Assembly (NCBI GenBank): GCA_003184365.1
Contig: NKYR01000068.1
Coordinates: 142,987-206,986, forward strand
Source: Evernia prunastri
Lineage: Eukaryota > Ascomycota > Lecanoromycetes > Lecanorales > Parmeliaceae
Reading direction: 5' to 3'
Length of the DNA stretch: 64,000 bases
The first letter of the stretch is position 1. The number at the start of each line of letters is the position of its first letter. A program made the position numbers and the translations under genes. Below are positions 1 through 10,457 of this stretch, piece by piece. Below the pieces are notes generated by a model. The model saw only the letters and a list, made by a program, of their open reading frames with translations, was not told the origin of the DNA and searched no databases.

Positions 1-1537
1 AAGCCCAGCTCGTCTCGGCCGTTCGAAGTGCCCTGATGGCTCATCACGTCTTCCTCATCTGAAGACTCATCGCTCAATTCTGGCGGATCTGGAATGAATA
101 GTTCCTTGAAGTCTTGACCTGGTTGTAGAAGCTCGGATATTGTCTGGCTGTGTATGGTGCTAGGGAACTCTTCGTTAAAATATGTGAATCTGTAAGGAGC
201 GTCTTCTTCTGCGCGATGCCATCCGTGTTTTTGCGGCCTTAACCTGCCGCCAACAAGAACCGGCTCGCTAATTTTCTTTGCGCGAATACCCTCACTTCGC
301 TCCTCCTTCTCTTCGCGACTCCATTCGTCGAGCACTGACAGATCCGGCCACCGGAAAGCTCTTCTTCTTCGATGTCCATGCTGCCCGTTTGAGCCATGGT
401 CTTCTTGGTTCATGTAGTCGTCCTCCCCTATCGTTGACATTCCTTCTATGGGGAAGCACACATCTTCTTCAGCCGGCAGAGCAATAGTATGCCGTCGCTG
501 GTCATAAGAGCCATTCCTCGATGTGGGTGGAGAGGAGCTGCCAAACACCTTATTGCCGTCGCCATCTATATCAATCAATTGGTCATTAGGGTGCTTGTGG
601 CCGCGTTTGTCTTCTGGCGACCTAGGTGCGAATGAGCCCGTAACCATAACATCATCGTAGCCCATATCAGGCCCCAGCTTAGGGCTGCTGGGGACGGAGG
701 GCGGATTGTTGACATCGTGAGAAGGCTGGCGACTCGGTGCTCTTCTTCGGTGGTTGCTCGAGCTGGAAGTTGCCGCAGAATTACGTCTGTGCTGGGAATC
801 ACGGCGGCCACCTTGCCCATGAGCTGAGTTCAATCCATAGCCGGACTTGTGAGACGATGAAGCTCCACCGTTGGTGGACGACAAGAGAGGAGTGCGGTCT
901 GTTGTCACGGGGTGATCCGTCTCGCTATCCTCGCCCGAGGAGTTGTGTGCACGAATCGGTCTTGGCTGGCCATGCTGAGCTTCGTATGAGGAACGTCGAT
1001 GCGGATGATTGGGCCTGTGTTGCATTGACTCTGTTCGTCCAAAGGCACTTGGGTTGACTCGGCTTTCTCTACGTTGGCGCATCGGCGGGTGATCTCTGCA
1101 ACCATATGTCAGCCCATTCTCCGTCGAAGCGTTGATGTGCAAGTTGAGTACCGATGGTCTAAGAGCGCGTTACTGTCAAGGCTGGTCTCGCTGAGGTTGC
1201 GTCCTCCTGACTGACCCAACCTGTAAAAAGGCGGCCGTGGCGTTGTAGGGGTTGCAGATTCATGTAGGTTTTGACCTGGCCTCGCCGGGTCCGCCTCCTC
1301 TTCTGCAGCAGTGGGCAAAAAGGACTGCCTGCGATTTTTCTTCTTCTTTTTTCCACCCCGATGATTGCGTCTCTTGCTTGCCGCATTCGGGTCACCTTGT
1401 GCTGCCGCGAGCACATCCGTAGTAGACTGAGTATTCAGCAATGTTTCGGTTGGTCGATGAGGAGCTGAGGGGTTAGGCCCCGCAGAGCTTTGACGACCAG
1501 CCGGCCTTGCACCAGCACTTGGAGTGGGCGCTGCCAT
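1..1537 (-). CDS. Alr1/Mnr2-type CorA magnesium transporter, N-terminal part (runs off the window)
   Basis: Plasma-membrane or vacuolar Mg2+ channel family; only the cytosolic N-terminal part lies here. Exon 1 is 1537-1152, the intron 1151-1096 (56 bp, branch CTGAC, acceptor GCAG), and exon 2 runs from 1095 past base 1. Phases match, giving an Arg codon across the junction, and exon 2 stays open for the full 1,095 bases. The first exon is disordered with a basic patch (GGKKKKKNRRQSF). Exon 2 carries the family block RRRRAFRWPDLSVLDEW, then SEGIRAKKISEPVLVGG, then PYRFTYFNEEFPSTIHSQTI, which in this family precedes the CorA core. The transmembrane helices and GMN motif must lie left of the window. 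Choice between ALR1 and MNR2 cannot be made from this part. Confidence 0.9.
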
Positions 1538-2091
1538 TGCGGGCCTGATCGAATACCGCAGGAGCTCGATGCTTTCTGAGGGTGCTGTGTCGACGACCAG
1601 CTAGAGGAAGAAGGCTTTATTTACACATTAATGTTATGGAATAAAGAAGATAAAGGGAAGAATGAGGGGGGAGGGGAGAGTGGGGTTATAGAATACATAA
1701 GAGGAAGAAAAATAAATGGTGGAATTTGATCATGGAAAAGCGAACTCTTCTCATTTTTCTCGTTTCGTTCCTTGCTAAGAGGCGCCGCTAACAGCTTGGC
1801 ATGGATGTACCCCTGGATTTAGATACATGATCTGCGCTTTTTTACAAGATTAATACAGCGCAATGTTCTACGAGTAACAATCATATTCAATTCCTCGTTC
1901 TCGGCTTTTGAAAGTGTTGAATTTCCTGTGTTTTCAAGACCGAAATTTGGCTGGTCGCGTGCTCACTTGCCACATTTAGCATAGCTTCGCTAAAGTTAGT
2001 GCAACAGGGCGGCTTCTACGGAGCAACGTCTAACCAATAAATAACTTCATCTCTTTTCGCACTTCCCATTGCGTGCAGATCGAGCACGACC
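1538..2091. other. intergenic, divergent promoter region
   Basis: Lies between the starts of the Mg2+ transporter (minus) and the small gene at 2092 (plus). I see no coding potential or structured element. Confidence 0.5.
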
Positions 2092-2652
2092 ATGTCGACC
2101 TCTACGCTTCACGACTCGTCCCCCGATTCATGGCAAAGACTTGTTTCACGAACGCTTGAAGAAGTCATGTCAGCAATCCAGCAAGATAAGCCGGAGTTGC
2201 TCACGAAGACTTTCCTCGAACCTATGAAATTTCTACCTCCGACCCCTTTAAGTCGTAGATTGATGGATATCTGGCTGCAAGTATGCAGTCCGATAGTGTC
2301 TCTAACATAGCCACTAATACAGACCGCAGTAGGAAAGCCATAGAAGTCAAATTGCTACATTTGTAACAAGGATCCTAAGGACATTGTCGAAGCCTGTGTA
2401 GAGACGTGTGGAGTCTTTATTTCTCTCAAAGTGGAGAAATCATATCGAATTTTGAGACCGGTTCCTGACAAGACCCTCATTAATATTGGACTCGGACGAC
2501 TGCATAAGGCAAACGGTATGTTCAACGGGATTGATCTGCCGCCTGGTGGAAGTGTCATTGTATCTGGCGATAAGTCTCAGTACTTTGACGGTGGGGGGAG
2601 AGGAGGCGGAGTTGGCGTCGCGTTGCGTATCAAGCACAAGTCGTCGCCTTGA
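2092..2652 (+). CDS. small two-exon hypothetical protein
   Basis: Not recognised. Exon 1 is 2092-2280 and exon 2 is 2344-2652, joined in phase 0 across a 63-bp intron (donor GTATGC, branch-like ACTAATAC, acceptor CATAG). The product would be 165 residues. The first exon reads as a soluble helical stretch; exon 2 has four cysteines near its start (CYICNK, then C and ETCG) and a glycine run near the C-terminus (GGGRGGGVG). The splice is supported only by exon 2 staying open for 102 codons in the joining frame. No signal peptide or membrane helix is seen. It could also be a decayed gene, because a nearer AG at 2322 would give a quick stop. Confidence 0.42.
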
Positions 2653-4551
2653 GAAGAGTAGGTCCAAGCCAGGTTCATCAAGTCTTTGCCGTGAGAGAAA
2701 TTTTCAGTATAAGTTAGGGCCAAACTGGGTGCATATGCTGCAGTCTCTACAAATTCCTAGAGTACTTTACCATTTTAATTTAATATGTCTAGTAGAAGGA
2801 TGGCAGACCTACCTTTCAAATACGAATATCATCGTTTTTTGACTCTAGTCATTCGAACACCCGAGTACGCCCATACTCAAGCGCTCCAAACCAAATGAAA
2901 ACCACCTTAGTTATGCCAAAATGCACAGATCTCGTCGAGCGCTTTAACGGTTTAACATTCTACTTCAACACGCCCACGCCAGATAAGCTTGCAGGCACTA
3001 ATAACTCGACTCAAGCTTGCCTGGAGACTGGAACCACTCACTAAGTAGGACCAGAAGCCTAGGAAGTTTCAGCTGAGTGCTGTGAAGCCAGGCTTATAGG
3101 TCAATGACCCATTGGCCACTCATCTCGCTATTATTAGGCAAAATCCATTAACAAAGATCAACACTCACGCACCCTACATGAGATTCAAAGTGAATAGCAC
3201 TTGATATCTCAAATGGGTCACCGCGCCATTCCAACAGTGTTATAGGAGAAGTTCTTGATTCTTTGGCATGTGTTATGACTACTACCCTTATGCAAGTTCA
3301 CCCACACGACGTTCTGAGAACAAGACTGTCCCTTAAACCTCTTCTGGGTTTAGCGCTAGTTACAGCTCTGCAACTTATATCACTTTTCCGTGTCTGTAAA
3401 TCAACAAATGAAACAAGAGAAGCTATGTGAAGTCAACACGTTGTAAGTGCATTAAACTGTCACTATCCTTCCACCATTCACTCTATTAATCCCCTACCTC
3501 CCGCGCCACATAAGCAACGCGGATATAAAGTGCTTCTCACCGGCATTGTCAATAAATTTCTTAGACCACTCTTTTGTATTCATCAGCCTCGTCTAGCACG
3601 ATCCTGACTATCTGCAGAGATATATATCTCTCTCTCTCTCACGCCGAAGATGAGTCTTCTAGCACACAACGCTTTTGGCCACTATAGCCCTATCCTATTG
3701 TGATCTTGAGGATGATCGATATGCCAATATGCGGCAAACGGGAAGCAGTGCCTGTTAAATATATCATGCCACTGGTGTATTTGTGTTTGCTGTGCCCCCA
3801 GCACAAGCATATCACTGCTGTATGCATTCAGCGGTCCAGATGCATGTGGGTATGGAAGCCTTCAGGAGTGAGATGACAGCTGTGCCGAGTATTCTGTGGA
3901 CTCTGTTGAACAAAAAATTGTGCGTCCTGGGTTAGTCAAATGTTTGTTTGGGGCAGGTGGCCCGTGGGATGGGAGAGAAGAGAAGTCAACATTATATATA
4001 CTCTCTTTGGTTAGGACCTTAGCAGCAGGCGCCACTTGAAGGGCAGCAGGCCTGCTGTATTCTTGGAGAAGGAAGTGGAGAGGATGTTCAGTTCGCCTAT
4101 ATAATCCATTTCGAGAGCTGATTTGCCTGACAACAAACAAGCCATTCCCTCTCAAGGCGTGAAGTTTGTCACACTGGCTGCGTCTATTATACGAGATTAA
4201 GGATCTTGTTTTATCTGTGACGGACAGCCTTATTTCGAAATCGGTAGCTGCAAGTGTTGCACCCAGAAGCCTATGCGAGCACAGTGAACCACAACATCTG
4301 TTCATAGTGTTTGATTATAGCACACGGTCAAAGACAGTGCTGTCATTAATCTCAATGAATTCAGCACTCCATCACAAGGAGGTTTCGATACACTTCTTAT
4401 TTGTCAACAGTCATGAGTGTGCATCCTATTGCACAACACGCTGTTTGACACTTCCTTATACGATATCTTCCCTCGAACTTTTCAAGAAACCCACATCTTC
4501 TTCAAACAGCAAACACTTTCACCAGGTTTCGCACTCAAGGTACGGTTTAAG
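2653..4551. other. long intergenic stretch
   Basis: About 1.9 kb with no convincing gene on either strand. The only structure noticed is a short TA/TC dinucleotide tract at 3619-3640. Open frames at 3862-4305 and 4166-4693 have no recognisable domain or codon pattern. Confidence 0.5.
3619..3640. repeat. (TA)n(TC)n microsatellite
   Basis: A run of TA dinucleotides passes directly into six to seven TC dinucleotides in intergenic DNA. Confidence 0.8.
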
Positions 4552-5330
4552 ATGTCCTCAAGAGACCCCGAGGAGCTATACCAAGAAGCACTTAAGAAAG
4601 TCACTGAAGATGAGGGAACGGCATATCGATGCAGCCAGAGCGATATCGATGCCACGGGCATATTCACTCGTCACAACAAACTTCCCCTTGTGAGCGCCCT
4701 TCAGGCGAGTCAGGAGCTCATCCAGCACAACGCCCCAACAAGATCACCTCCGCACCACGAACAAGAGGCCATCCAATGCCTCAAGTCTGCTTGGACCGAG
4801 ATGAGGGCGGGCTTCTGGTACTGGCATCCGGATCTGGTCATAAAATGCTTCTTCGATTTCGACATTGTCTTCTTCAGGGGGGTGCTCCGAGGAAACGTCT
4901 ACGCTCGCTGGGCGGCTTTCTTGACCCGCGACGGAAACGGATACGGCTTCACTGCCAGAGTAGGAGATAGACGTGCACGTATCTGGCTGAACGCAGAGGC
5001 CATCTTCTTGGAAGAGGTCGCGATCTCTTCCTTCAGAACCATGTTCGCCACAATGCTCCACGAGATGTGTGTAAGTGTTACCCAACCAATCTAGCGTTTT
5101 CGAACCTCTTGTCTCTGACTTCGGATGTGCTAACTCTCGGGGACGAACAGCACGCCTATGAGATCGTGCGCGTTCGAGACGAAGAAGTCGAGAGTGAAGA
5201 ACATGGACCAGACTTCGCGGCAAGGATTCACGCCGTGGACCGAAGAGCGAAGGAATTACTGAGACTCGCGGCAGTGGAGGATCACGAGTCGTTTCCCGAA
5301 TCCCCTGTCGGAGAGGATGCTTCGGGCTGA
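4552..5330 (+). CDS. SprT-like domain metalloprotease
   Basis: Predicted zinc metalloprotease of the SprT/Spartan-like fold, a family that includes proteases for DNA-protein crosslinks; the role of this small version is not known. Exons 4552-5070 and 5151-5330 join in phase 0 over an 80-bp intron (donor GTAAGT, branch GCTAAC, acceptor ACAG), giving 232 residues. The join completes the active-site motif HEMCH at residues 170-174, with the last His supplied by exon 2. Upstream, the region FRGVLRGNVYARW and ARIWLNAEAIF matches the SprT pattern of beta strands before the zinc helix. After the motif comes HGPDF, consistent with the third zinc ligand. ATG 4552 is preferred over the in-frame ATG at 4417, which would add a poorly folded leader. 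No zinc-finger or PIP box of metazoan Spartan is seen. Confidence 0.85.
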
Positions 5331-6011
5331 AGAGGTCGTTGGTCGGTTGAATTGGTGGGCAGCGGTCCTAGGATAGGTAAAACCTTGTGTCGGTAAGGAT
5401 CAGGGGGACGGTATCACAAGCCTGAAGAAGACCCAGTGTACGGCGTCTCACTCTTCAGCACGTTCGAATCAGCAGAATATATCACATTTCAGAAACCGGT
5501 CCACGTGAAAGTGCACCCACGCTGCCAATTAGCTTACCATAGATATAACCCACGTCCAATATGACCATCCCAAGACATGTCTCGCTCCAGCCGGTAGGCA
5601 ACCAATCCGTGTCCCCATAGAGTAAAGACACCGCACTTTCCACATCCTGTCCCTCCACAACGCCCCTCGTAGAGTCTCACAAGCCTTCTCACTCAGGGAT
5701 TCTTTCTCAGACAAGGGGGATCCTTTCAGGCAACGTCCCGTCCAAATGGAGAAATGACCTACCAAGTTTGCTACTTGGGACGATCCTCAACACATTTCGG
5801 CAAGCGGCAGCTTCTCAGACGCGACATATGTCAATAGCCCTTTCCGCGTGGAAAGCCCTATTTAGATGGGAAAGGTACCCAGGTATGTTGTTTTTCTCTT
5901 TTCTCTTTTCTCTTTTCTCTTTTCCTTTTGGCACCGCACCAAATCCTCACAGAAGCGACAACATCGGAATCAGAAGCACATCCATTCCTTCCTCCAACTG
6001 CAAACGCAATC
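5331..6011. other. intergenic, with pyrimidine microsatellite
   Basis: Nothing coding is supported. A (TTTTC)n-type tract occupies 5890-5929 just upstream of the membrane-protein gene. Confidence 0.5.
5890..5929 (+). repeat. (TTTTC)n microsatellite
   Basis: About seven imperfect 5-base pyrimidine units in a row, ending some 80 bp before the ATG at 6012. Confidence 0.85.
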
Positions 6012-6506
6012 ATGCCCCCACCAGTTAGCCCACCATCGGTCATACCGCCTTTCCGCTCCGTCGTGTACCTGTGGCTCGTCATCGTCAGCCTCTCACTCGC
6101 CAGCACATCCATCTTCAACCCTGGCGACTACTTGCCCGGATCTCTGGTCATGGCCATCGAATTCGGACTAGCCACAACATGTCTCTACTGCATCGCCGGC
6201 TCATACTTTCTGACCATGAGCGATCGAACGGAGTACCGCGCGGCCATGGACTCTCATTTCACTATCAGTATGTTGGTTGCACTCATGCTGTGCTTTGGCA
6301 AGGTGGCCGAGAAGGTGATGGAAAGGGTCACTGTCAAGGTTCTCGTTCAGGACGTCTTGGTTCTTTGCTCCAAATGGATAATGTGGGCCATCACCCTCGG
6401 CATGGTGTCCGCGATCTGGATGCGTGGAGGCCTGCAGGCTTTGAAGCGTGAGGTTATGGCGGTGCCGGGCAATCTGTGGATTATACTGTACGAAGGCAGG
6501 ATGTGA
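6012..6506 (+). CDS. small four-helix membrane protein, unknown function
   Basis: Single-exon frame of 164 residues from ATG 6012. The same frame stays open upstream to 5928, but only a TTG is available there. Four hydrophobic segments are visible, at about residues 16-36, 47-70, 84-100 and 115-138, with short polar loops and basic residues at the C-terminal side (LKREVMAVPG). The hydrophobicity pattern argues for a real integral membrane protein. The family is not recognised. An intron or second exon cannot be excluded. Confidence 0.45.
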   Translation: MPPPVSPPSVIPPFRSVVYLWLVIVSLSLASTSIFNPGDYLPGSLVMAIEFGLATTCLYCIAGSYFLTMSDRTEYRAAMDSHFTISMLVALMLCFGKVAEKVMERVTVKVLVQDVLVLCSKWIMWAITLGMVSAIWMRGGLQALKREVMAVPGNLWIILYEGRM

Positions 6507-6826
6507 CGGAGGGATGGCAGGGGACCATTATTCTAGTCTCTCCAATCTGAGAAATGGTGCCTGGAAGTGCAACAGCTTGGTTGTGCGACAGTCCTCTGGA
6601 AGCTGTCGGGATAGAACGGTGCGAAGGATCTTTGGGTACTGTTGGAATAGAGGGACGATGGCTAGAAGAAGCCCCAGTCAGCTTAGCAACTAATAATCAC
6701 TATCTCCATCGATGAAGTCTTCTCGTACTGAACATGTCTATTGAACCGTTCATTCGCCCCCAATTCATCATATTCCAGCAGGCACTGCCATGGAACACAC
6801 ACACTCCCTCTTTACATCTCTTTCAG

Positions 6827-7549
6827 TCAGATCAACTCGGCATCGCCTGCCATCACGACCTCTCTGACAGCACTCCACCTCACAACCACCACATCCCCCC
6901 TCCGCATCTCAAACGCCGTATCCGTCCCCTCCACATACACCGGCTCTTCCACGTCCTTCAGTGCCCTCACAAACACAGCTTTATCCGCATCCGGTCCCTC
7001 CACCATGCTGATCCCCCCGGCCGTATCATCCATCCTCTGCAGGGACGCCGGAAACTGCGAGAGGAAAGAAGAACGGTAGTGCGCGTGGAGCAGGGAGGTA
7101 TGAGCTGTAGCGTATTGGAGCTCGCTGGGGGAGAGGCGCGCTTTAGCAGAGGGATCGGTAAGGTGGTGGAGGGCGTGAGCGTCGATTTTCGCGATGCGGG
7201 CGCGGAGGAATGAACGGACGAGGAACTTGAAGCGTTCGAGTTCGGTCTGGATGATGATGAGGCGGAAGTTGGCTTTCGGGTCCGTGTTTCCCGTTTGCTC
7301 TTCCACGAGCTCAATCTTTTGCAAACGACAAACCATGCATCAGGCAACGCGCTTGGAGCCAAGGGGAAAGGGGCGACATACCTGCCTCTGTATCCTCTCT
7401 AGAATACGTTCCATCAAGGCGTCCGGCCATGGCAGTAGTTCTGGTGCACTTCGCTCCGTAATCCATGCCCGGGTGAGTTCTTGCAGATCTCGAGTCTCGC
7501 GGGGAACTGCATGGCTGTCTACCTCCGCCAAGATGTCGTCAATATCCAT
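6827..7549 (-). CDS. SLD5: GINS complex subunit SLD5
   Basis: Subunit of the GINS tetramer (Sld5, Psf1-3), which with Cdc45 and Mcm2-7 forms the replicative CMG helicase in the nucleus. Exon 1 is 7549-7382 and exon 2 is 7315-6827, joined in phase 0 over a 66-bp intron (donor GTATGT, acceptor AAAAG). The product has 218 residues, the usual size for the family. Diagnostic blocks are MDIDDILAEVD at the start, ELTRAWITERSAPELLPWP, then DPKANFRLIIIQTELERFKF with LVRSFLRARIAKID, the conserved A-domain helices. The C-terminal B-domain strand region VYVEGTDTAFEMRRGDVVVV is present. Frame shadows on the plus strand over this gene are not real. Confidence 0.95.
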
Positions 7550-8587
7550 TGATTCTGCTGTTCTCCCATTATCGATTGGCTTGTTAAATCAGTAACAACA
7601 GGTTTGCACACTTCCAAGGTCATTGATGGGGGTTTGGTGCCATGATGGAAAAGCATTTCATTTATGAGCTTCAGTTCCCATGCCTTGGCGCCCCTCTAAC
7701 CGATATAAGAATTGAAGCTACGGAAACAGCATGGGCTACAATTCTACGCGGAAGGAGCGCATACGATGATATCAAGTTACTCACGAGACCCTGATCAAAG
7801 CACGTCAAAGTTAATGATATGTTGTTTCATTGGTGGTCAGAGGTATTTAGACAAGGTAGAAAGACAAGTGCATTCAATTTTGCATGCTGGAATCAATGAA
7901 GGCTAAGCAACATATGCTCTCGCCGTACTCCCAGAGCTGTGCACTATCCCATTTTGAGGATGAAGAGAGCCCCCGAAGCTAGGTACTGTCTTCTCGTGGG
8001 GATAAGGGAGTCGTAATGTTGAGTGTTAGTTTTTTTTACCGGTTGAGGTGTAATACGACTAGGATGCCACCATGACGTTGTTGGAGCAGGTAGAATCTCT
8101 CCAAGAATCAAGACGTAATTCCCCCGTCTTCATGGAAGAGGTTGAGTTCGATAACGTCTATAGCATGGGGCTCAAGAACTCAGAGCGTAGTCGGAAAAGG
8201 TTTGAGGAGAATTCATAGGATTTCTGTGCGTTCGCAGTAGCGCACAGTGAGTGCGGAAAGACGGATTGTCGCACGCAGCGGTAAAAATAACCGCAGTCGG
8301 AAGTGACAGGGTGTGTCTCGGGTATCGATAAGACGGTAAAGTAGAAGAGATCCGGATAGGTGGAGCCACCGAGGCAAGATGGCATGCAAATTCGGCCGTG
8401 ACGCAAGTCGGCGATCAAGAGGATGTAAGTCGCCACATTTACCAAAGATGGATTCACCGGCCCACATTTCAAAGCATGCCAAACGCCGATGGATGCAACG
8501 GTAACAGAGGTCGAGCAGCGAGGAGAGGGTTCCAAGGGTGAAATGGCTGTAACGATGATGCTGAAACGAATTTGGTGAATGCGAAAA
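7550..8587. other. intergenic (SLD5 promoter and CDC25 3' region)
   Basis: SLD5 starts at 7549 and CDC25 ends at 8588, both on the minus strand. The 483-base minus frame at 8158-8640 overlaps the CDC25 end out of frame and shows no domain. I see no other element. Confidence 0.45.
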
Positions 8588-10457
8588 TTAAAAAGACACC
8601 ATACGTCTTGATTGCATTCGCCGCGAGATCGTGTCAGCATCGACTGCCATATCCATACCTGTCATGAGAGAGCTAGATTGCCGGCTGGAAGCGGTAGGAC
8701 TATCGTCTACCTGCTGTCCATGCTGACCGAATGCGAAGGTTTGTGCTCTACTCAGTTTCCCACGCTGTTGCTTGATGCGTCCGAGGCCACGTTCACAAGC
8801 GTTGGCGTGCTCCTGCGCAGCCATTTCGACATAATTTTGGGGATAGCATCGAAGTTTGTGGTCCATGAAGAAGGAGCTGTAGCCACCATCTAAAATGTAC
8901 ACTTCTGGATAGTTGAGTTTTGGATATTGATGAGCATTGCAAGCCCGGTCTTTGTGACGTAGAAATTTTGCCCTGAACTAGGTTAGCACTAGTCGCTTCT
9001 AATAACCTGGAATACGCACATGATAGGAGCGCGATGTGCTGAGTACTCGCAATGGAATATTAGTAGCGTGTTTTCCGATGGTGGCGATTCAAACAACTGC
9101 ATCGCTAATCGTTCTTTGTCGTTGACATTTATGGCGCCCTCGATGTGGCCTCCTTCATACTCGTACTCGAAGCGGCAATCAATAATGATAGACCGATTAA
9201 AGCATTGGCCGTATTTGCCATCCAGAACATCGATCATGGTGTCTTTAGTGATTCGGGGTAAGCTCTCTTCGTCCGAGTTGAAGTGTGGCAGCTGTAACCT
9301 CGGGGGGTCATCAATGTCCATGATAGAATCCAGACAAGCGGCCGAGCAAGCAGCCTTCTCCTGCTTTATCACATCTCCTGGGTGTTCGAACATGCTGAGA
9401 GAGCGACGAAATTGTTTGCGGGGACGTTGCAAAGGGTTCGACGGTTTACGGACGTGACCGACGATAGGTGATCCAATACTTCGTAGGTGTCCATTTATAC
9501 CGGACGAAGCTTGTTTGAATCTTGGAGGGCCCATCGGCAAAGGTGCTGGTGAATGTGCAGAATGTGGTCGGCCATCTCTTTGAGGGGAAGGTGCAAAGCA
9601 CTCCTCAGTGGACATCATAGAGAGGGAAGACGCGGAGGGACCGTTGCCAAATTTGAAGGGCTGGCATTCGGTGCGAGCAGACTTCAACGAAACTGATGTT
9701 GTCGTCAAGCCTTTGGTGCGGGACAGCGAAGGTCTCAGCAAGGAGGATCTTCTACGCCTGTAACGAAAGTCAGATCGACACAGCTTGTTCCACCAAAATT
9801 CAGAACTTGCTTACTCTGCAGGTGCCGGCTGTTTCGGTGGCTCCGTCGGAGAGTCTTGCATAACATCTTCCATCAGAGATGGTGTAGCCTCCTCCATTGG
9901 GGATGTCAGCGGTGTAGGCTCGACTTGGGTTGCGACAACGAAGGGGGCCTTATGCGGCAGCGGTGATATCTCCATTGGGCCAGGCGAAGAGGAAGGGAGC
10001 GGCGGGGTGCTCGCGCGTTCTGTTCTATGTAAGCTGAAGCCGTGCCAGTCCAACATACGCGTCTTACCTCGGCCATTGAGTGTCCCAAATAGGTTCGAGG
10101 AGAACAGTGATCGACGCGGAGTTGGTAATTGGGGACTAAAGTTGTCAGCATTGTAACAAAACAACAGTGATGTAGAGGTTGGTAGTACCTTTGGTCGATG
10201 TGAAAATTCTGAGACAAGTCGGCGGCAAGACTTGCTGTTGGGGAGGAGCCTCGTACAGGCTTGAGATTGAAGTAGTCCGTAGGTGCCTTTGCCATGCTAA
10301 GGTCTTTGAAATTGAAGCTTGACGGCCCAAAATTCAATTGGCCTCCACATTGTCCTCCGTACTGGGGATAAGAAGTTTCTGCTCCTCCCCGACCACCCCA
10401 GTGTCCGAATGGGAGGGAAGGCGGCTGCATAGCAGCCAACGGAGAAGACCGTTCCAT
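8588..10457 (-). CDS. CDC25: M-phase inducer phosphatase CDC25 (NimT/Mih1)
   Basis: Dual-specificity phosphatase that removes the inhibitory Tyr phosphate from Cdk1 to trigger mitosis. Four exons: 10457-10189, 10135-9815, 9757-9020 and 8972-8588 (introns of 53, 56-57 and 47 bp), total 570 residues. The N-terminus MERSSPLAAMQPPS and the blocks FNFKDLSM, SPTASLAADLSQNFHIDQ and PTPRRSLF are the fungal Cdc25 regulatory signature. The rhodanese-type catalytic domain follows, with the CX5R loop HCEYSAHR (Cys433, Arg439), then AKFLRHKDRACNAHQYPKL and VYILDGGYSSFF. The donor of intron 3 is GTGCGT, chosen because it restores the Met-Ala-Lys junction. The C-terminal tail is Ser-rich, with SRAQTFAFGQ resembling a phosphorylation or 14-3-3 site; that is inference. 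Confidence 0.95.

Noticed and set aside
4166..4693. 175-residue plus frame before the SprT gene
   Set aside because: Overlaps the SprT-like coding region in another frame and lacks any family pattern.
8158..8640. 160-residue minus-strand frame
   Set aside because: It overlaps the CDC25 end in another frame and has no domain; likely 3' untranslated sequence.
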